From NCBI GenBank assembly GCA_002372505.1, contig DFGY01000032.1, positions 1-16,384 on the forward strand: a stretch of 16,384 nucleotides of DNA, read 5' to 3'. Positions 13,084-16,384 of this stretch are shown one piece after another (within the stretch, counting starts at the first letter, position 1; the number at the start of each line of letters is the position of its first letter). A program made the translations under genes and the position numbers. A model generated the notes under the pieces. It saw only the letters and a program-made list of their open reading frames with translations, was not told the DNA's origin and made no database searches. Source of the DNA: Firmicutes bacterium UBA3738. Its GTDB lineage: Bacteria > Bacillota > Clostridia > Peptostreptococcales > Anaerovoracaceae.

Positions 13084-14349
13084 ATGGTAAAGGCATTTAA
13101 ATATATAAAGTTGTTATTGCCTGCAATACTGGTAGCAACTCTGGTAGTGGATGCAGTGAGCGTTTACAAATTCCCGGATCTGTCAAAGTACGACGGACCG
13201 GCAGTTCAGCAGGCTCAGGCAAAGACGAAAAAACCGAATTTAAAAATAAAAGACCGTAAGAAAAAAGAAGAAAAGGAACCGGAAGGTACAGCCGGTGAAT
13301 TGGGAGCCATAGAGGAAAGCGACAGCTATGTCGATGGAAAGTATACCGGCAGTGCGAAAGGCTTTGGTGGTCTCATTACAGTGCAGGTGACCATAAAAGG
13401 GGGAAGGATTACGGCTGTGAAAATTATTTCCGCCCCCGGGGAAGACGCCCCATATCTTGCGAAAGCCAAAAGACTTACAGGGCTAATGGTAAAGAAGAAC
13501 TCAACGAACGTCGACGCTGTTTCGGGAGCCACATATTCCTCCAATGGAATAATCAAGGCGGTGAGAAACGCACTTAAAAAGGCAAGGAAGAAAGGTGCCG
13601 GTGGGAAGGACGAGGACAGCAAGCAAGAAACGAATCCTCCCAAAAGAGAACAAAAGAAGGAACTGCCCAATATACCCGTTGCCGTAAAAAATGGTGACTG
13701 GAAAGACGGGGCATACACCGGTACAGGCGAAGGCTTTGGAGGAAATCTGCAGATTATCGTTTCCATAAAAGACGGTAAGATCGTTAACCTAAGCATGGGC
13801 AAACATGAGGAAGACGAAGAATATTATTCCAAAGCCCGGGCGAAGATTTTCCCGGCAATCATAAACAAGCAGAGCACAGGCGTAGATACTGTTTCCGGTG
13901 CAACCTACAGCTCGGTAGGAATAATTCAGGCAGTTACCGATGCTCTGTCAAAGGCGCAAAATAAACAGTCCGGCAAGCAGCCGGAGAAAAAGCCCGAGGA
14001 ACAAGGCGGTACTCCCGACGGCAGCAGCGATTCTGCGGAAGAGCAGGATGATCCGGTAGATGTTACGAGGGTGGCCAAGGTTCTTTGTGACGAGGATGAA
14101 GACTTTGAGGATTATGACTTAACCATGACCTTTGTCATACAAGGCGGAAAAATCATAGATATTAAAGATGTGAAACAAGTAATCGATGCAAAAATAAACG
14201 ATAGCTACATTAAGGCCGCAACGAGGGGCATCAAACGACAGCTTGCGTCTAAGCCGGACTTTAAAGGCATTGATACGATCAGTGGCGCAACCTGTACATC
14301 CATTACAATAATCGATGAAGCCTTATCGGTTCTAAAATCCACAAGGTGA
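13084..14349 (+). CDS. Membrane-anchored protein with three FMN_bind-type domains
   Basis: A 421-residue protein with an N-terminal membrane anchor (about residues 8-26), a lysine-rich stalk (45-65) and three domains. Domain 1 (about 80-166) runs from YVDGKYTGSAKGFGG to VSGATYSS (T150). Domain 2 (about 205-290) runs from WKDGAYTGTGEGFGG to VSGATYSS (T274). Domain 3 (about 325-420) lacks the DGxYxGxxxGFGG opening but keeps ISGATCTS (T403). Each SGAT threonine is a predicted ApbE flavinylation site, so up to three FMN could sit on one chain. Charged, disorder-prone linkers (167-200 and 291-325) separate the domains. The only two cysteines, C335 and C404, are both in domain 3. The ribosome site is weak. 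The gene has its own likely promoter and lies between the polyferredoxin and the secreted-protein genes. Confidence 0.92.
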   Translation: MVKAFKYIKLLLPAILVATLVVDAVSVYKFPDLSKYDGPAVQQAQAKTKKPNLKIKDRKKKEEKEPEGTAGELGAIEESDSYVDGKYTGSAKGFGGLITVQVTIKGGRITAVKIISAPGEDAPYLAKAKRLTGLMVKKNSTNVDAVSGATYSSNGIIKAVRNALKKARKKGAGGKDEDSKQETNPPKREQKKELPNIPVAVKNGDWKDGAYTGTGEGFGGNLQIIVSIKDGKIVNLSMGKHEEDEEYYSKARAKIFPAIINKQSTGVDTVSGATYSSVGIIQAVTDALSKAQNKQSGKQPEKKPEEQGGTPDGSSDSAEEQDDPVDVTRVAKVLCDEDEDFEDYDLTMTFVIQGGKIIDIKDVKQVIDAKINDSYIKAATRGIKRQLASKPDFKGIDTISGATCTSITIIDEALSVLKSTR

Positions 14350-14365
14350 TATCTGTATGTACTAA

Positions 14366-14409
14366 GTTAATAACTCTACGGGGTATAGAGTTAGCGGTCG
14401 CTAATTAAC
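14366..14409 (+). promoter_or_regulatory. Nested palindromes before the secreted protein gene (candidate operator)
   Basis: AACTCTA (14372-14378) pairs with TAGAGTT (14386-14392). TTAGCGGTCGCTAA (14391-14404) is a palindrome with perfect TTAGCG/CGCTAA arms. GTTAAT (14366-14371) and ATTAAC (14404-14409) close the whole region. TATAGA at 14384-14389 could be a -10 box without a consensus -35, as expected for an activated promoter. The TTAG-N6-CTAA form matches 10666-10679. Confidence 0.45.
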
Positions 14410-14462
14410 GGCGGCGATAGAAGTGTTATTTCATAAAGCCAATATTAAAGGAGTAAAATTAC

Positions 14463-16310
14463 ATGGTAAAAAGACAAAAGAAGAATAAGAGGGCGGTGCT
14501 GTCAGCTTTGCTTGCAGTTTGTGTATCTGTAGCAATGATACCGGCATTTGCCTTTGCCGACGATGAAGGTGGTCAGAGCACATTTAAAAATTGGAGGGCG
14601 ATTTACAGTGAGGTTGGAGTAGCAACACCGACGGAAGATGAAGCCTATGATGCGGTAACCAGTGCAACCAACTATGCGAGCAGTCATGCAGTTGAAGGTG
14701 GCGGCGCAGCGGGTATTCCCGCTGTAGTAAACCGTGTCAAAGATGAAAGCGGCAATACCGTTTCCCTTAACGGGGCAAACATCCCGTCCGGAGAGCTTAA
14801 AGATATAAATCTTTTCAGAGCTTCCCACAAAACTTTTGAGCAGGCGGCTCCAAATAAAAAATACGGCACCGATGAGTTTATTATCGAGCCGGACTATACA
14901 GTGGAAGGCTGGTCATGGAATGCATACTTTGACACTGTTTATGCAGTGACAGTGTCTGACGGAGAGACGACAGTAGGTGCTCTTCCCTGGATTGATTTCT
15001 ACGGACAAAAAGGCAGAGACACAGGCACATCCGGTTCAGGCCATTATAATTACGTGGAAGTGGCTCTTAACTCAGGGGCAATCCCGACTCAGCCAAGCAT
15101 GGAAGTTCACAGATTTGATTCCTTCTATAGCAATGGAGAACTTAAGAGCGGCAATTACACCGTAACAGTGTATTCCACAGAGTATAAGCCACTGGTTGCC
15201 AGCAACATATGGGTGCCTGCAAGATCTCATGCAGCAGTAACTTTGGGAAAAGGTACTGCAACAAGCGTGCCCATGACTTTTGACAGTAATCTTCCCGACG
15301 ATTTCCAGCCCGTATACACGGTTGACGGGAAAGAGGCAACTTATAAAGATGGCGTACTCAGTTTCGACAATGTCAAACCAGGTCAGCACAGTGTTGTGAT
15401 AAGCAGCAACAATTATGTTGACGAAGCCAATAAAAACAAAAAGTACCTGGATATTAATGCGTCATTCATATATGAAGTAAATGAGATCCCGGTAGTCTTC
15501 GACAGCAATGAGAAGAAACTAAAGGGAAACAGCGAAAAATATTCTCTTGCCGACTACGTGAAGACGATAGATACAGTTACCGTAAACAAAAAGAGCTATA
15601 GAGCATCAGGCAAAGGATCCACTAAAGTAATAAACGAAGATGGAACAATAGATTTAAGTAAAACCGTTGCTGCAGACAGCAATGAAGATGTTGAAATAGT
15701 AATTAATTCGGTTGGCTATCCCGTTTATACATTCACCATTGCCGGAAATGTAAAACCGACACCGAAGCCCACACCTACGCCCGAAAAAATATCTATTGCC
15801 AATGCAACGGTTTCAGTTAAGGCTCAGACCTATACGGGCAAGCTTCTCACACCGGCTGTAACAGTTAAAGTTGGCAATGCAACACTTAAGAAAGATAGTG
15901 ACTACACTGTGGTATATGCCAAGAATAAGAATGCCGGTAAAGCCGATGTTACAATAACCGGTAAAGGTAACTACACAGGGACCAAAGCTGCAACATTTAA
16001 AATAAACAAGGCTAAGAACACCCTTGTGGCGAAGGCTAAAACGGCTACTGTTAAATACAAGGCCGTAAAGAAAAAAGCACAGGCAGTTGCTGTAAAAAAG
16101 GCATTTAAAGTAAGCAAGGCAAAGGGTAAAGTTTCATATAAAAAGGCTAAAGGCAACAAGAAAATCGTAGTTGCAAAGAACGGTAAGGTTACCGTAAAGA
16201 AAGGTCTAAAGAAGGGAACATATAAAGTTAAAGTGAGAATCAAGGCTGCAGGTAACGCAAATTACAAGGCCATTACCAAGACAGTAACCACAAAAATCAG
16301 AGTTAAATAA
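14463..16310 (+). CDS. Secreted surface protein: Tp47-like N-terminal region, Ig-like and lysine-rich C-terminal repeats
   Basis: A 615-residue exported protein. Residues 1-32 are a signal peptide (KRQKKNKR, a hydrophobic core, then AFAFA before DDEGG). Residues about 40-255 (EDEAYDAVTSAT, GALPWIDFYG, HRFDSFYSNGELKSGNYTVT) recall the Treponema Tp47 penicillin-binding lipoprotein fold; I judge this from memory only. Residues about 275-428 form one or two beta domains, the second (IDTVTVNKKSY to NSVGYPVYTFTI) resembling hemoglobin/heme-interacting DUF1533-type modules. A KPTPKPTPTP hinge (431-440) precedes an Ig-like module (441-515) and a very Lys/Ala/Val-rich terminal module (516-615), of the type that attaches clostridial surface proteins to the envelope. 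There is no LPxTG. AGGAG lies nine bases before the ATG. Its position after the FMN_bind genes suggests a partner, ligand-binding protein or terminal acceptor for that electron route. Confidence 0.75.
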   Translation: MVKRQKKNKRAVLSALLAVCVSVAMIPAFAFADDEGGQSTFKNWRAIYSEVGVATPTEDEAYDAVTSATNYASSHAVEGGGAAGIPAVVNRVKDESGNTVSLNGANIPSGELKDINLFRASHKTFEQAAPNKKYGTDEFIIEPDYTVEGWSWNAYFDTVYAVTVSDGETTVGALPWIDFYGQKGRDTGTSGSGHYNYVEVALNSGAIPTQPSMEVHRFDSFYSNGELKSGNYTVTVYSTEYKPLVASNIWVPARSHAAVTLGKGTATSVPMTFDSNLPDDFQPVYTVDGKEATYKDGVLSFDNVKPGQHSVVISSNNYVDEANKNKKYLDINASFIYEVNEIPVVFDSNEKKLKGNSEKYSLADYVKTIDTVTVNKKSYRASGKGSTKVINEDGTIDLSKTVAADSNEDVEIVINSVGYPVYTFTIAGNVKPTPKPTPTPEKISIANATVSVKAQTYTGKLLTPAVTVKVGNATLKKDSDYTVVYAKNKNAGKADVTITGKGNYTGTKAATFKINKAKNTLVAKAKTATVKYKAVKKKAQAVAVKKAFKVSKAKGKVSYKKAKGNKKIVVAKNGKVTVKKGLKKGTYKVKVRIKAAGNANYKAITKTVTTKIRVK

Positions 16311-16320
16311 AAGTATTCGG

Positions 16321-16350
16321 AGGTGACAAGGGTCGTTTCTCTTGTCACCT
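16321..16350. terminator. TGACA-family hairpin after the secreted protein gene
   Basis: AGGTGACAAG (16321-16330) pairs perfectly with CTTGTCACCT (16341-16350) around a ten-base loop GGTCGTTTCT, followed by TTTCCC. The loop and stem relate it to the TGACAGGGGGACGG family, with a diverged core. It lies 10 bases after the stop codon and probably ends the transcript. A CACGGGGACAGG stretch at 16372-16383 may begin another copy that runs past the window end. Confidence 0.6.
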
Positions 16351-16384
16351 TTTCCCGGAGTTTTAGCGTTTCACGGGGACAGGC

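Noticed and set aside
13326..13802. Long minus-strand reading frame opposite the three-site FMN_bind gene
   Set aside because: It is the antisense shadow of a clearly coding region with recognisable domains and has no ribosome site.

Overview
The window looks like a chromosomal segment from an anaerobic Gram-positive bacterium of the Clostridia. Support comes from clostridial-type Shine-Dalgarno sites, an ECF transporter module with a QueT-type S component, an Rpn-family nuclease gene with an EGREEG-rich tail, FMN_bind and NapH-type redox genes, and a secreted protein with a lysine-rich C-terminus typical of anaerobic Firmicutes surface proteins. A family such as Anaerovoracaceae (Clostridiales Family XIII) is my guess from style alone. 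The tRNA encodes its own CCA.

Layout. (1) 1-182 holds hairpin repeats. (2) 183-1038, minus strand: a NusG-domain-II membrane protein and a Gx-type membrane protein that overlap, the pair known as EetA/EetB in flavin-based extracellular electron transfer loci. (3) 1304-5185, plus strand: an overlapping operon of an AroD-EcfA1 fusion, EcfA2, EcfT and a QueT-like S component, i.e. a complete ECF vitamin/precursor importer with a shikimate-pathway enzyme joined to one ATPase. (4) 5266-7210: trmB and a class I/II aminotransferase. (5) 7205-8424: an Rpn/PD-(D/E)XK gene with a structured leader, bracketed by 49-bp direct repeats. (6) 8440-9058: tRNA-Gly(CCC) and an orphan XRE/HigA-like gene with a palindromic operator. 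(7) 9067-10507, minus strand: a macro-domain hydrolase and an AEC-family permease. (8) 10550-16310, plus strand: an AraC-type regulator, a one-site FMN_bind protein, a NapH-like polyferredoxin, a three-site FMN_bind protein and a large secreted protein that may carry Tp47-like domains.

How the genes fit together. Region 8 reads as a membrane-to-surface electron route. The polyferredoxin would take electrons from the cell or membrane pool and pass them to flavins attached to SGAT threonines on anchored FMN_bind proteins, and then to an outer acceptor or the secreted protein. The EetA/EetB-like pair at the left end belongs to the same functional theme, but no ApbE flavin transferase, Ndh2 or DmkA is in the window. 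The araC gene overlaps the first FMN_bind gene, and GTTAG-type motifs recur at the promoters or in the spacers of the cluster, which suggests local control. A family of TGACAGGGGGACGGTTCT hairpins punctuates the window; two copies supply the last sense codon and the stop codon of two unrelated genes.

All calls come from reading the sequence and from remembered family motifs; no database search was run. No gene-free stretch exceeds 300 bases.
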